Source: JACQFZ01 sp045810625
GTDB taxonomy: Bacteria; Pseudomonadota; Gammaproteobacteria; Acidiferrobacterales; Sulfurifustaceae
Length of the DNA: 56,757 bases
Direction of reading: 5' to 3'
Assembly (NCBI GenBank): GCA_045810625.1
Contig: JBJMVQ010000014.1
Span: 1 to 56,757, forward strand
Translations under genes and position numbers: made by a program
Part shown: piece after piece, positions 25,609 to 33,619 of the stretch
How positions within the stretch are numbered: the stretch's first letter is position 1
Layout: every line of letters starts with the position of its first letter
Notes under the pieces: generated by a model
Told to the model about the DNA's origin: nothing
The model's database searches: none
Seen by the model: only the letters and a program-made list of their open reading frames with translations

Positions 25609-27027
25609 ATGAGCACCGTACACGGAAACGGACTACGGCTTCGAACGAAGCTGCTGATCGCAAGCGGCGCTGTTTACGTTGCGCTCGCGATCGGAGGAGC
25701 GGTTGGTTTCTACAACATGGAACGCATGGTGCAGTACGCCGAGAACGGGCGCTCGCAGCTCCTGCAGGCGCGCGGCGCGAGCGGCATGGAGCAGGCGATC
25801 GCCGGCTACGAAGCGGAGCTCGGCAAGATTCGTGGCGCCCACCGCGATACACGCGCGGTGAGCGCGGTGATGTTTATTCTCGCGCTGATGACGATGATCG
25901 GTATCGCATATTACGTCGATCATCTCGTGAGTCGCCCGATTCGGCGGCTGCACGGCGACTTGAAGCGCTTGAGCGAAGGCGATCTGACCGTTACCGTCGC
26001 CACCGACGCATATCGGCAGGACGAAATCGCCGAGCTCGCCGGCCTGGTCAACACGATGGCGCAGCGGCTGAACGACAACCTGCAGCACGTGGGCGAGACG
26101 GCGGAGCAGCTCTACCGCAGCTCGCAGGAGCTCAATTCGGCAAGCGAGAAGCTGTCGGCGTCGGCGCAAAGTCAGGCGAGCTCGCTCGAAGAGACGGCGG
26201 CGTCCATGGAGGAAATGACGAGCACGGTGAAGCACAACGCCGACAACGCGCTGCAGGTGGACAAGCTCGCGGCCGAGTCCGCCACCGCGGCGAGCGAGAG
26301 CGTCAACATGGCTGCGTCGCTGCAGCGATCGATGGATCTGATCAACAAAGCGAGCAACAAGATCGCCGACATCATCGGCGTCATCGACGAGATCGCGTTC
26401 CAGACCAATTTGCTCGCGCTGAACGCAGCCGTCGAAGCGGCGCGCGCCGGCGAGCACGGGCGCGGGTTCGCGGTCGTCGCATCGGAAGTGCGTAGTCTCG
26501 CGCAGCGCAGCGCCCAGGCGGCGAAGGAAATCAAGGCGCTGATCAGCGACAGCGTCGAGAAAGTGGGCGACGGGACGCATCTCGTCGGCATCACCAGCAC
26601 CAAGCTTGAAGGCATCGTCGCGAAAGTGAAGAGCGTCGCCGAGCTCGTTTCGGAGATCAACGTTTCGAGCCAGGAGCAGGCGTCCGGTATCGAGCAGGTT
26701 AATCGGGCGATCGTGCACATGGATACCTCGACGCAGTCGACCGCGGCGCAGGTCGAGGAGCTGGCGAGCACGAGCCAATCGCTCGCGTCGCAGGCCGATC
26801 ATCTGCGCCGATTTGTCATGCAATTCCGGTTCTCCGGCAGCGCGCGCGCACCGATGGCCGCGACGCTCGCGGCAAAACCGCCGACGCCGCTGCCGGCGAA
26901 GGCGGGGTCGACGACGTCGCCCAAGCCGGCCGAATCGCCAAAGATCTCTGCGACCACGGATAACAAGGTGCAGCCCTTGCGGCCGCGTCGAGCGGCCGGA
27001 TCGAACGACGACTGGACGGAGTTCTAG
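25609..27027 (+). CDS. Methyl-accepting chemotaxis protein with a C-terminal tether
   Basis: 472 residues. A first transmembrane helix (about 15-33) and a second (about 84-104, VMFILALMTMIGIAYYVDHL) enclose a short periplasmic segment of about 50 residues. A HAMP domain follows (RPIRRLHGDLKRLSEGDLTV), then methylation helices and the canonical tip (IDEIAFQTNLLALNAAVEAA, RAGEHGRGFAVVASEVR). The protein ends in a Pro/Ala-rich linker and the pentapeptide DWTEF, which fits the xWxxF-type tether bound by CheR and CheB in high-abundance receptors. cheR, cheD and cheB follow directly, consistent with full adaptation. The periplasmic domain is too short to predict a ligand. Confidence 0.95.
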   Translation: MSTVHGNGLRLRTKLLIASGAVYVALAIGGAVGFYNMERMVQYAENGRSQLLQARGASGMEQAIAGYEAELGKIRGAHRDTRAVSAVMFILALMTMIGIAYYVDHLVSRPIRRLHGDLKRLSEGDLTVTVATDAYRQDEIAELAGLVNTMAQRLNDNLQHVGETAEQLYRSSQELNSASEKLSASAQSQASSLEETAASMEEMTSTVKHNADNALQVDKLAAESATAASESVNMAASLQRSMDLINKASNKIADIIGVIDEIAFQTNLLALNAAVEAARAGEHGRGFAVVASEVRSLAQRSAQAAKEIKALISDSVEKVGDGTHLVGITSTKLEGIVAKVKSVAELVSEINVSSQEQASGIEQVNRAIVHMDTSTQSTAAQVEELASTSQSLASQADHLRRFVMQFRFSGSARAPMAATLAAKPPTPLPAKAGSTTSPKPAESPKISATTDNKVQPLRPRRAAGSNDDWTEF

Positions 27028-27055
27028 CCGAGCGCTCGCGCACACGTGCACCGAT

Positions 27056-27934
27056 ATGCAAGCTTCATCGGCGCCATTGACCGCCGCGCAACCGGCGATG
27101 AACCTCACCGATGCCGAATTCCGGCAACTGCGCGATTTCATCCACTCGCACACCGGCATCGCGCTGTCGGATCATAAGCGCGCGCTCGTCTACGCGCGCC
27201 TGGCGAAACGGCTGCGGCATCATCGGCTGGAGCGCTTCGCCGATTACTATCAGCTTCTGACCGAAGACGATCCGGACGGTCAGGAGCTCGTCGAGATGAT
27301 CAATTGCATCACGACGAACAAGACCGACTTCTTCCGCGAGCCGCACCATTTCCGATTCTTATCGGAACACGTGTTTCCGGAAATTCGCGCGCGCGCATCG
27401 GCGGGACAACGCCGCGTTCGCTTGTGGAGCGCCGGGTCCGCGACGGGCGAGGAGGCCTACACGCTCGCAATCGCCGTGCGCGAAGCGTTTCCGCCGCAGG
27501 AGCCGTGGGACATCCGTATTCTCGCGACGGACATCGACACGCGCGTGCTGGCGCATGCCGAAGAAGGGGAATACACGAGCGAACAGGCCGAGCGCATCCC
27601 GGTGGAGCTGCGTCATCGGTATTTTTATCAAGGCGAAGGCGGCAACGCCGGCTGGGTGCAGGCAAAGAGCTCGCTGAAAGATCTCATTCGTTTCCGGCGG
27701 CTGAATCTCATGGATGATCCGTGGCCGATGCGCGGCCCGTTCGACGCCATCTTCTGCCGCAACGTCATCATTTACTTCGATCGCCCGACGCAGCGCCGGC
27801 TGATCGATCGGATGACGCAACTGCTCCGGCCCGGCGGCTATCTGTTTCTCGGTCATTCCGAATCACTGATCGGGGCGGAAAGTAAGCTCCGCCACGTCAG
27901 CCAGAGCGTGTATCAGAACCAAGAGAGGACATGA
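27056..27934 (+). CDS. cheR: Chemoreceptor methyltransferase CheR
   Basis: 292 residues from ATG 27056; the longer frame upstream overlaps the MCP gene and is not homologous. It methylates receptor glutamates with S-adenosylmethionine. The N-terminal helical domain (FIHSHTGIALSDHKRALVYA) is followed by TTNKTDFFREPHHFRFL, the SAM site RVRLWSAGSATGEEAYTLAI, and FDAIFCRNVIIYFDRPTQRR. All hallmark motifs are present. The N-terminal domain is the part known to bind a receptor pentapeptide; the preceding MCP ends in such a peptide. cheD starts one base past its stop codon. Confidence 0.96.
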   Translation: MQASSAPLTAAQPAMNLTDAEFRQLRDFIHSHTGIALSDHKRALVYARLAKRLRHHRLERFADYYQLLTEDDPDGQELVEMINCITTNKTDFFREPHHFRFLSEHVFPEIRARASAGQRRVRLWSAGSATGEEAYTLAIAVREAFPPQEPWDIRILATDIDTRVLAHAEEGEYTSEQAERIPVELRHRYFYQGEGGNAGWVQAKSSLKDLIRFRRLNLMDDPWPMRGPFDAIFCRNVIIYFDRPTQRRLIDRMTQLLRPGGYLFLGHSESLIGAESKLRHVSQSVYQNQERT

Positions 27935-27935
27935 T

Positions 27936-28532
27936 ATGGGCGCCCCCCTGACGCCGAGTACCGAAGTCGCGCCGCCCGGCGAAGCGGAAGTACCGCGAGT
28001 GCGCATTCATATCGGCGGCCTGCGCGCGAGCCGCGAGCCGCTGGCGATCGATACCGTCCTCGGTTCGTGTATCGCCGCTTGCCTCTACGATCCTGAGAGC
28101 TGCATCGGCGGCATGAATCATTTCATGCTGCCGGACGGAATCGACCCGACAAACCCGAACAGCGCGCGCTACGGCGTGTACGCGATGGAGCTCCTGATCA
28201 GCGATCTGATGAAGCTCGGCGCGAGCCGCAAGCATTTTCGCGCGAAGATCTTTGGCGGCGGACATGTCTTGAAAATCCGCGAGAGCGCGAGCGGCGTGCC
28301 GCAGCGCAACATCGAGTTCGTACGGAAATTTCTGAGCGGCGAGCAGATCCCGATCGTGAAGGAGGATGTTGGCGGTTATCAGCCGCGACGGGTGCTGTTC
28401 TACACCGACACCAGCCGTGTGTTCGTCAAATATCTCGGCCAGCAGGAGGCGCAGCGCACCGCCGAAGAGGAAATGGTGTACCTCATCAGCCTCAAGAAGC
28501 AGAAACTCGACGGAGACGTGGAGCTTTTCTGA
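27936..28532 (+). CDS. cheD: Chemoreceptor glutamine deamidase CheD
   Basis: 198 residues. CheD deamidates receptor glutamines to create methylation sites. The catalytic Cys is in TVLGSCIAACLYD, the His in GGMNHFMLPDG, and the segment KHFRAKIFGGGHVL is typical. The C-terminal extension (EEEMVYLISLKKQKLDGDVE) matches proteobacterial CheD. The stop overlaps the cheB start by one base. No cheC is present, so its usual phosphatase partner would have to come from elsewhere. Confidence 0.95.
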   Translation: MGAPLTPSTEVAPPGEAEVPRVRIHIGGLRASREPLAIDTVLGSCIAACLYDPESCIGGMNHFMLPDGIDPTNPNSARYGVYAMELLISDLMKLGASRKHFRAKIFGGGHVLKIRESASGVPQRNIEFVRKFLSGEQIPIVKEDVGGYQPRRVLFYTDTSRVFVKYLGQQEAQRTAEEEMVYLISLKKQKLDGDVELF

Positions 28533-29623
28533 TGACGAGCGCCCCCGAAGCCTCTCGCCGCGCGGCGGCCGACGGTGGGCGCAAGATCCGCGTGCTCGTG
28601 ATCGACGATTCGGCGCTGATGCGTCAACTGCTGAGCGCGATTCTCGCCGAGGACGATGGGATCGAGGTGATCGGCACCGCGCCCGATTCCTATACGGCGC
28701 GCGAGAAGATCAAGCGGTTGGAGCCCGATGTCCTCACGCTCGACGTCGAGATGCCGGGCATGGACGGGCTCAAATTTCTCGAAAACCTCATGCGGCTGCG
28801 ACCGATGCCGGTTGTCATGGTGTCCTCGCTGACGCGGCATGGGGCGACCGCGACGCTCCGCGCGCTCGATCTCGGCGCCGTCGATGTCGTGGCGAAGCCG
28901 CAGGGCGACCCGCGCGACTCGCTTGCCGCGCTTTCCGCCGAGCTACGCGCCAAGGTTCGCGCAGCGGCGCAAGCGCATGTCGGTCGAACGACGTCGCGGT
29001 TACCGCTGCGCACGCCGCTCGTCGCCGCCGGGGCAAGACGGCGCGAGCACGGTGTGATCGCCATCGGGGCATCGACCGGCGGCACGCAGGCCATCGCCGA
29101 GATTCTGCAGCGGTTGCCGCGCACCGTCCCGCCGATCGTGATCGTGCAGCACATGCCTCCGCGCTTCACGGCATACTTCGCCGAACGCTTGAACGATACG
29201 TGCGCGCTCGCCGTGCGGGAGGCGCAGGATGGGGATCGACTTCAACCCGGCCTCGCGCTCGTCGCACCGGGCGGGCAGCAGACCGAAATCACCCGAACCG
29301 CCAGCGGCTATCAGGTGCGCGTGTACGACGGCGAACCGGTCAATTTGCATAAGCCTTCGGTCGACGTCTTGTTCGATTCGGTTGCGCTGGCGGCGCAGGC
29401 GAACGGCATGGGAATCATCCTGACCGGCATGGGTGGCGACGGTGCGCGTGGCATGGCCGCGATGCGCCGTCGCGGCGCGCTCACGGTCGCGCAGGATGAA
29501 GCGACGAGCCTCGTCTTCGGAATGCCGGATCGCGCGATCCGCGAGGGTGGGGCGAGTGAAGTGTTGCCGCTCGATCGGATCGCCGAACGCCTGGTCGCGT
29601 GGGTAGGCGAAGGCGCAGGTTAA
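28532..29623 (+). CDS. cheB: Chemoreceptor methylesterase CheB
   Basis: 363 residues. The N-terminal receiver has phosphoacceptor Asp71 in LTLDVEMPGMDG and acidic Asp25-Asp26. The C-terminal esterase holds the triad regions IAIGASTGGTQAI (Ser), IVIVQHMPPRFT (His) and ILTGMGGDGARGM (Asp). It removes receptor methyl groups when phosphorylated by CheA, opposing CheR. It closes the operon; downstream lies a repeat array without an obvious T-run terminator. Confidence 0.96.
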   Translation: MTSAPEASRRAAADGGRKIRVLVIDDSALMRQLLSAILAEDDGIEVIGTAPDSYTAREKIKRLEPDVLTLDVEMPGMDGLKFLENLMRLRPMPVVMVSSLTRHGATATLRALDLGAVDVVAKPQGDPRDSLAALSAELRAKVRAAAQAHVGRTTSRLPLRTPLVAAGARRREHGVIAIGASTGGTQAIAEILQRLPRTVPPIVIVQHMPPRFTAYFAERLNDTCALAVREAQDGDRLQPGLALVAPGGQQTEITRTASGYQVRVYDGEPVNLHKPSVDVLFDSVALAAQANGMGIILTGMGGDGARGMAAMRRRGALTVAQDEATSLVFGMPDRAIREGGASEVLPLDRIAERLVAWVGEGAG

Positions 29624-29930
29624 CCGCAGAGGACGCGGAGGACGCAAAGAGACCAAAAATGAAAGCAGGTTAACCGCAGAGGACGCGAAGGACGCAGAGG
29701 AAAAAATATAAAAGTCATTTCTTACCGCAAAGGACGCCAAGGACGCAAAGGAAAGATTCGAGTAAAACTCACCGCATAGCCGACTCGCTTGTCGCCGGAA
29801 AACTCCGAGACATTTACTCTGAACGCAAAGGACGCAAAGAAACCAAAAGACAAAAGCAGATTAACCGGGCAAAAATATAGAACTAAATTTCTCACCGCAA
29901 AGGACGCGAAGGCGCAAAGGTAAAATCAGG
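29624..29930 (+). repeat. Cluster of 'ACCGCAAAGGACGC' repeat units, forward copies
   Basis: Variants of TTAACCGCAGAGGACGCGGA and ACCGCAAAGGACGC occur near 29622, 29671, 29724, 29822 and 29895, separated by 20-70 bases of AT-rich sequence. They match a widely dispersed intergenic repeat type. Spacing and unit sequence are irregular, so this is not a CRISPR array. Confidence 0.75.
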
Positions 29931-29942
29931 CGAACTAGATGA

Positions 29943-30010
29943 ACTGTCATTGCGAGGAGCGAAGCGACGAAGCAATCTCTGGAACATCGGCAATACACCG
30001 GGATTGCTTC
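29943..30010. repeat. Inverted intergenic repeat
   Basis: TGTCATTGCGAGGAGCGAAG followed by CGACGAAGCAATCTC is partly mirrored by GGGATTGCTTCGCTTC at about 29999, a known type of mobile palindromic intergenic repeat. Confidence 0.55.
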
Positions 30011-30086
30011 GCTTCTCTTGAAATTCCTTAAGCCTTTACTAGAACCTATCTAACCTATCTCAGATTCCCACCTCAACCGTCTAATC

Positions 30087-30138
30087 GCTCCGTGCATCCT
30101 GCGCTCCCGCGATTAGTGCATCTCTGCACGTCACCGGG
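30087..30138 (-). repeat. Dispersed repeat, partial copy C (inverted)
   Basis: Read on the minus strand, GGTGACGTGCAGAGATGCAC then TAATCGCGGGAG matches the left part of the copy at 42478. Nothing else supportable is seen between it and 30225. Confidence 0.55.
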
Positions 30139-30224
30139 TGCAGGGAGGGATGGGAGGGGCGAACGTAGCGTCTACGTGCCCAATGACAGCCTGTTTGGGA
30201 TTCGTTCGTAGATGTTTTAACCGG

Positions 30225-30360
30225 ACTTTACTGCGTTCCTTCGCGTCCTGGCGTCCTTTGCGTTTCAACTTTACAACTGCGCTTTCCTCCGCGTCCTCCG
30301 CGTCCTCTGCGGTTAGCCTGATTTTATTTTGCTCCCTTTGCGTCCTTCGCGTTGAAGGCA
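30225..30360 (-). repeat. Inverted copies of the 'ACCGCAAAGGACGC' repeat
   Basis: CGTCCTTTGCGTTTC, TCCGCGTCCTCTGCGGTTAG and CTTTGCGTCCTTCGCGTTG are reverse complements of the units at 29624-29930. Together they form a large inverted repeat between cheB and the GTPase gene. Another inverted copy is at about 42362-42393. Confidence 0.75.
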
Positions 30361-30364
30361 GACT

Positions 30365-32365
30365 TCAAAGCAGCGGACGCTGGATACGCTCGAGCAGGCC
30401 GCCGAGGAGCTGCATCTCGCCGTTCAACCCTTGCCGCACGGCCTCGAGATCGGCGATCTGCGCGCCGAGCGTATCCATGTTCTTGTGGATCTTCCGCAGG
30501 TTCTCGAGCTGAGTGTCGATCGCCGCGCGATGGTCCTGCAGCTGTGTGTACAAAGGCTTCACGAGTGCGTGGAACCACGCCATCGCGCTCCTGTTGCACT
30601 CATCGAAGAGCCGGCGCGCTTCGGAAACCAGCGTGATAAAAAATTTCTTGATCACGAAGCTTTGCTCGGTCATCACCGTGACCGGGCTTTCACGGAAGGC
30701 GTCGGCCTTCTCTTCGAGACGATTGAACTCGATGACGTATTGGAGGAGCGAGAGCTGCGCCGGTTGCAGCCGGGTGAACCCGTATTCGGCGTGCAGCCGG
30801 CCGTAGATCGTTTCGATCTCGCGCTTGAGGGCGTCGGCGCGACGGCTGACGTCCTCCAGGCGCGCACGCGTGCCGCTGAAGAATGTGCGCATGCCTTGTT
30901 TCAGCCCATGCGTCGTCCAGCTTTCGTGCATGTCGACCCGCGTTTCCTGAATCAGCGAGTCGAGACTCGCGAGGCTTAGCGGCGCGAGCAGGCCTTTTGC
31001 TTTTTCCGCGAGCGCGAGTCGCGTCGTCTCGAAGCCTTTGAGCTCGCGGTCGTACCGTTGTTTTTCCTCGCGCATGCGGTTCACCATCTTGTGGATGGCG
31101 TCGAGGTTGCGGCCGCCGAGCTGTTTCAGGTCGCTCAGCTGCTTGTCGGCCGCCGCGACTCGTGCCTGCAGCAAGCTGTGGCTGTCGCGCAGGCGGCCGC
31201 TGACTTCGTAGATCACTTTGCTGCGCATCAGCTCGTGCTTGGCGGGAAGGATTTCCTGCGCAATGGTGCTTTCGAGCCGCGTGATGCCGCTTCGTTCGAG
31301 GAGCGCCGCGTCGTTGTTCGCGCGGCCCGCGAGCGCCTTTTGCGCGGAGACGGCGAAGATGTTCTGCGGTGTCACGTTCAAGTTGCGTGCGGTCTCGTCG
31401 ACCTGCCGCGCGATCGTGTCGCGCACGAGCTTTTCGTCCTGAAGCTCGTCCCAGAGGATATCGATCTTGTTCAGCACGACGAAGCGCCCTGCGGTGCTCA
31501 CGCCGCGCGAGCCGATCACGTGCTTGTGCCACACTTCGAGATCGCTCTTCGTCACGCCGGCGTCCGCGGCGAGCACGAAAACGAGGGCATGGGCGTCCGG
31601 CAGGATGCGATACGTGAGCTCGGGTTCGGCACCGAGGGCGTTGAGTCCGGGCGTGTCGAGCACGACCAGGCCCTGACGCAGCAGCGGATGCGGGAAATTG
31701 ATGATCGCGTGCCGCCACACGGGCACCTCGACCTGCGTTTCCGGCGAGGGTCGCTTGCCGCCGGGCGGGATCGTGTAGAGGCCCAGCTCTTGCGCCTCCC
31801 ACGCGCTGACTTTTTTCGTGCGGACGACTTCCAGGAACGCCTGCCGTACTTCCTCGGCCGAATTGGGCCGCAGAATGTGGATGGTCGTCCAGTGGACCGG
31901 GGTGGACTTGTACTCGGAGATCGTCGTCGAGGTCTTGCGCGTTTCGATCGGCAAGAGCCGGATCGACGGCGGGATGCTCTCGTCGAAGCCAAGCTCGGTC
32001 GGGCACATCGTCGTGCGGCCGGCCGTCGACGGCAGCAACCGCTGCTTGAAGCTCGAAAAGAAGATGGCGTTCAGCAGTTCCGTCTTGCCGCGCGAGAATT
32101 CCGCGACGAGCGCGACGCGCAGGCGCTCGGACTTGAGCGATTCGGCGAGCTCGTAGATGCGCAGGTCCTGCTCGCCCTCCGCCTGTCCCTGCTGTTCGAT
32201 CCAGTTCTGATACTCGGCGATGGCGCCCGCAACGTCGTCGCACCACGCGCGGTAGCGTGCGAGCGCCTGCGCGAAGCTGAGCGAAGTGGATTGCTCGCTG
32301 GGCGCTGGGCGACTCGTCGGCGCCGGATTTACTTCCCGGTCCTTGCGCTGCTCGGCGATCGACAT
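30365..32365 (-). CDS. Dynamin-like GTPase
   Basis: 666 residues. G1 is VALVAEFSRGKTELLNAIFF with Lys94-Thr95, the switch region carries the TTMCPTEL threonines, G3 is VVLDTPGLNALGAE, and G4 is VVLNKIDIL. The C-terminal half (about 380-640) is a long helical stalk with predicted coiled coil. This is the architecture of bacterial dynamin-like proteins, which act on membranes. No transmembrane helix is obvious. The ATG at 32365 follows the usual N-terminus of the group. It lies alone on the minus strand between the chemosensory cluster and the rpfE-recJ pair, and its 3' end runs into the repeat cluster. Confidence 0.88.
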   Translation of the reverse strand: MSIAEQRKDREVNPAPTSRPAPSEQSTSLSFAQALARYRAWCDDVAGAIAEYQNWIEQQGQAEGEQDLRIYELAESLKSERLRVALVAEFSRGKTELLNAIFFSSFKQRLLPSTAGRTTMCPTELGFDESIPPSIRLLPIETRKTSTTISEYKSTPVHWTTIHILRPNSAEEVRQAFLEVVRTKKVSAWEAQELGLYTIPPGGKRPSPETQVEVPVWRHAIINFPHPLLRQGLVVLDTPGLNALGAEPELTYRILPDAHALVFVLAADAGVTKSDLEVWHKHVIGSRGVSTAGRFVVLNKIDILWDELQDEKLVRDTIARQVDETARNLNVTPQNIFAVSAQKALAGRANNDAALLERSGITRLESTIAQEILPAKHELMRSKVIYEVSGRLRDSHSLLQARVAAADKQLSDLKQLGGRNLDAIHKMVNRMREEKQRYDRELKGFETTRLALAEKAKGLLAPLSLASLDSLIQETRVDMHESWTTHGLKQGMRTFFSGTRARLEDVSRRADALKREIETIYGRLHAEYGFTRLQPAQLSLLQYVIEFNRLEEKADAFRESPVTVMTEQSFVIKKFFITLVSEARRLFDECNRSAMAWFHALVKPLYTQLQDHRAAIDTQLENLRKIHKNMDTLGAQIADLEAVRQGLNGEMQLLGGLLERIQRPLL

Positions 32366-32489
32366 TGTTTGGGATAGAAATGAAGGCGTTACCTAAAGTA
32401 TTGCAAGACTTAGGCCAGAAGCGAGGCGGGCCGTCTGTTTTCGTTCGGGGAATTCTCCTAAAATCGCCGCTCCTACAGGCATTTAGATT

Positions 32490-33557
32490 TTGCGGGCGAT
32501 CGGCTTGGGCGATACCTCTGCTTTGACGGGCAGGTCCCTGACCTTGCTGATTCCCGGTCTACTCGGCCTTCCGGCCGATCCGCGCGCCGAACATCCGGCC
32601 GTTCCTACCGCTCCCGCTCTCGAAACTGCGCTTGCTCGCGCCGATCGCATTCAAGGGCCGGCAGGGGATCTGGAGGCACAGATCTTCGCGCTCTTCGGCA
32701 TCGACGCGCCGGCGGAGGCAGATCTGCCCGTCGCCGCCGTGACGCGCGCGCTCGATCTCGGCGTTATCGACAAAGGTTGGTGGCTGCGCGCCGATCCGGT
32801 CCATCTGCGGCCCGAGCGCGACCGGCTGGTACTGCTCGATGCGCAGGCCGTACCGTTGACGCAGGAAGAAGCGACGCGCCTCAGCGCCGAGCTGATCGAA
32901 GCGTACGGCGAGAAGGGCTGGCTGCTCAAAGCCCCGCGGCCGGGTCGTTGGTATTTCAAACCGCCGCGCGCCGCGCGCATTCAGACCACGCCGCTGCCCC
33001 GCGTGGTCGGTAAAGACATCCATCCCTATCTGCCGCAAGGCAAAGACGCCCGAGCCTGGCGCACCTTGCTCAACGAGATGCAAATTCTGCTGCACACCGC
33101 CTCGGTCAACGCCGAGCGCGAGAGTCGCGGCGAGCTGCCGATCAATAGTCTCTGGTTCTGGGGCGGCGGGCGGTTGCCGAATATCAACGCGGTGGAGTGG
33201 GTCGAGATCCACAGCGAAGAACCGGTGAGCCTGGCGCTCGCGCGTTTGTGCGAAGTGCCGAGCAGCGGCTGCCCGCTCAGTTTCGCCGATTGGGAACGAC
33301 AGGCAAAGCGGCCGGGGCCGCATCTGGTGGTGATCGACACAGCGCGCGCGGCCGTGCAATACAACGAGCCGGGACAGTGGGCGGCGTTCATCGAACGGTT
33401 CGACCGCGAGTGGACCGCGCCGCTGCTCGCGGCTGTCCGCGGCGGTGTTGTCGATAGCGTCACGTTGTGTGCCGACAACGGCCGCGGCTTTCGCCTCGGC
33501 CGGCGCCAGGCCCGGCGCTGGTGGCGCCGCCGCCGGACGCTCGGCGCTTACCGCTGA
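32490..33557 (+). CDS. RpfE-like protein, phosphoglycerate mutase-related family
   Basis: 355 residues from TTG 32490 (start uncertain; no ATG is near). The sequence fits a family often annotated as regulatory protein RpfE or as a 2,3-bisphosphoglycerate-independent phosphoglycerate mutase homologue. Recognisable segments are LTLLIPGLLG, WWLRADPVHLRPERDRLVLL, INSLWFWGGGRLPN and VTLCADNGRGFRL. I recognise it chiefly from those segments and from its place directly before recJ, the rpfE-recJ order known from Xanthomonas. A metal-dependent phosphatase core is not complete enough to assign a reaction. The C-terminus is strongly basic (RRQARRWWRRRR). Confidence 0.75.
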   Translation: MRAIGLGDTSALTGRSLTLLIPGLLGLPADPRAEHPAVPTAPALETALARADRIQGPAGDLEAQIFALFGIDAPAEADLPVAAVTRALDLGVIDKGWWLRADPVHLRPERDRLVLLDAQAVPLTQEEATRLSAELIEAYGEKGWLLKAPRPGRWYFKPPRAARIQTTPLPRVVGKDIHPYLPQGKDARAWRTLLNEMQILLHTASVNAERESRGELPINSLWFWGGGRLPNINAVEWVEIHSEEPVSLALARLCEVPSSGCPLSFADWERQAKRPGPHLVVIDTARAAVQYNEPGQWAAFIERFDREWTAPLLAAVRGGVVDSVTLCADNGRGFRLGRRQARRWWRRRRTLGAYR

Positions 33558-33619
33558 CGCCCGACCCCGTAGGCGAAACCGCCGCGACATCGTATGCTCG
33601 CTGCTTTAGCGGGCCCGCG

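Noticed and set aside
29624..30360. Possible CRISPR array
   Set aside because: The units vary in sequence, are irregularly spaced and occur in both orientations and elsewhere in intergenic DNA; no cas genes are present.
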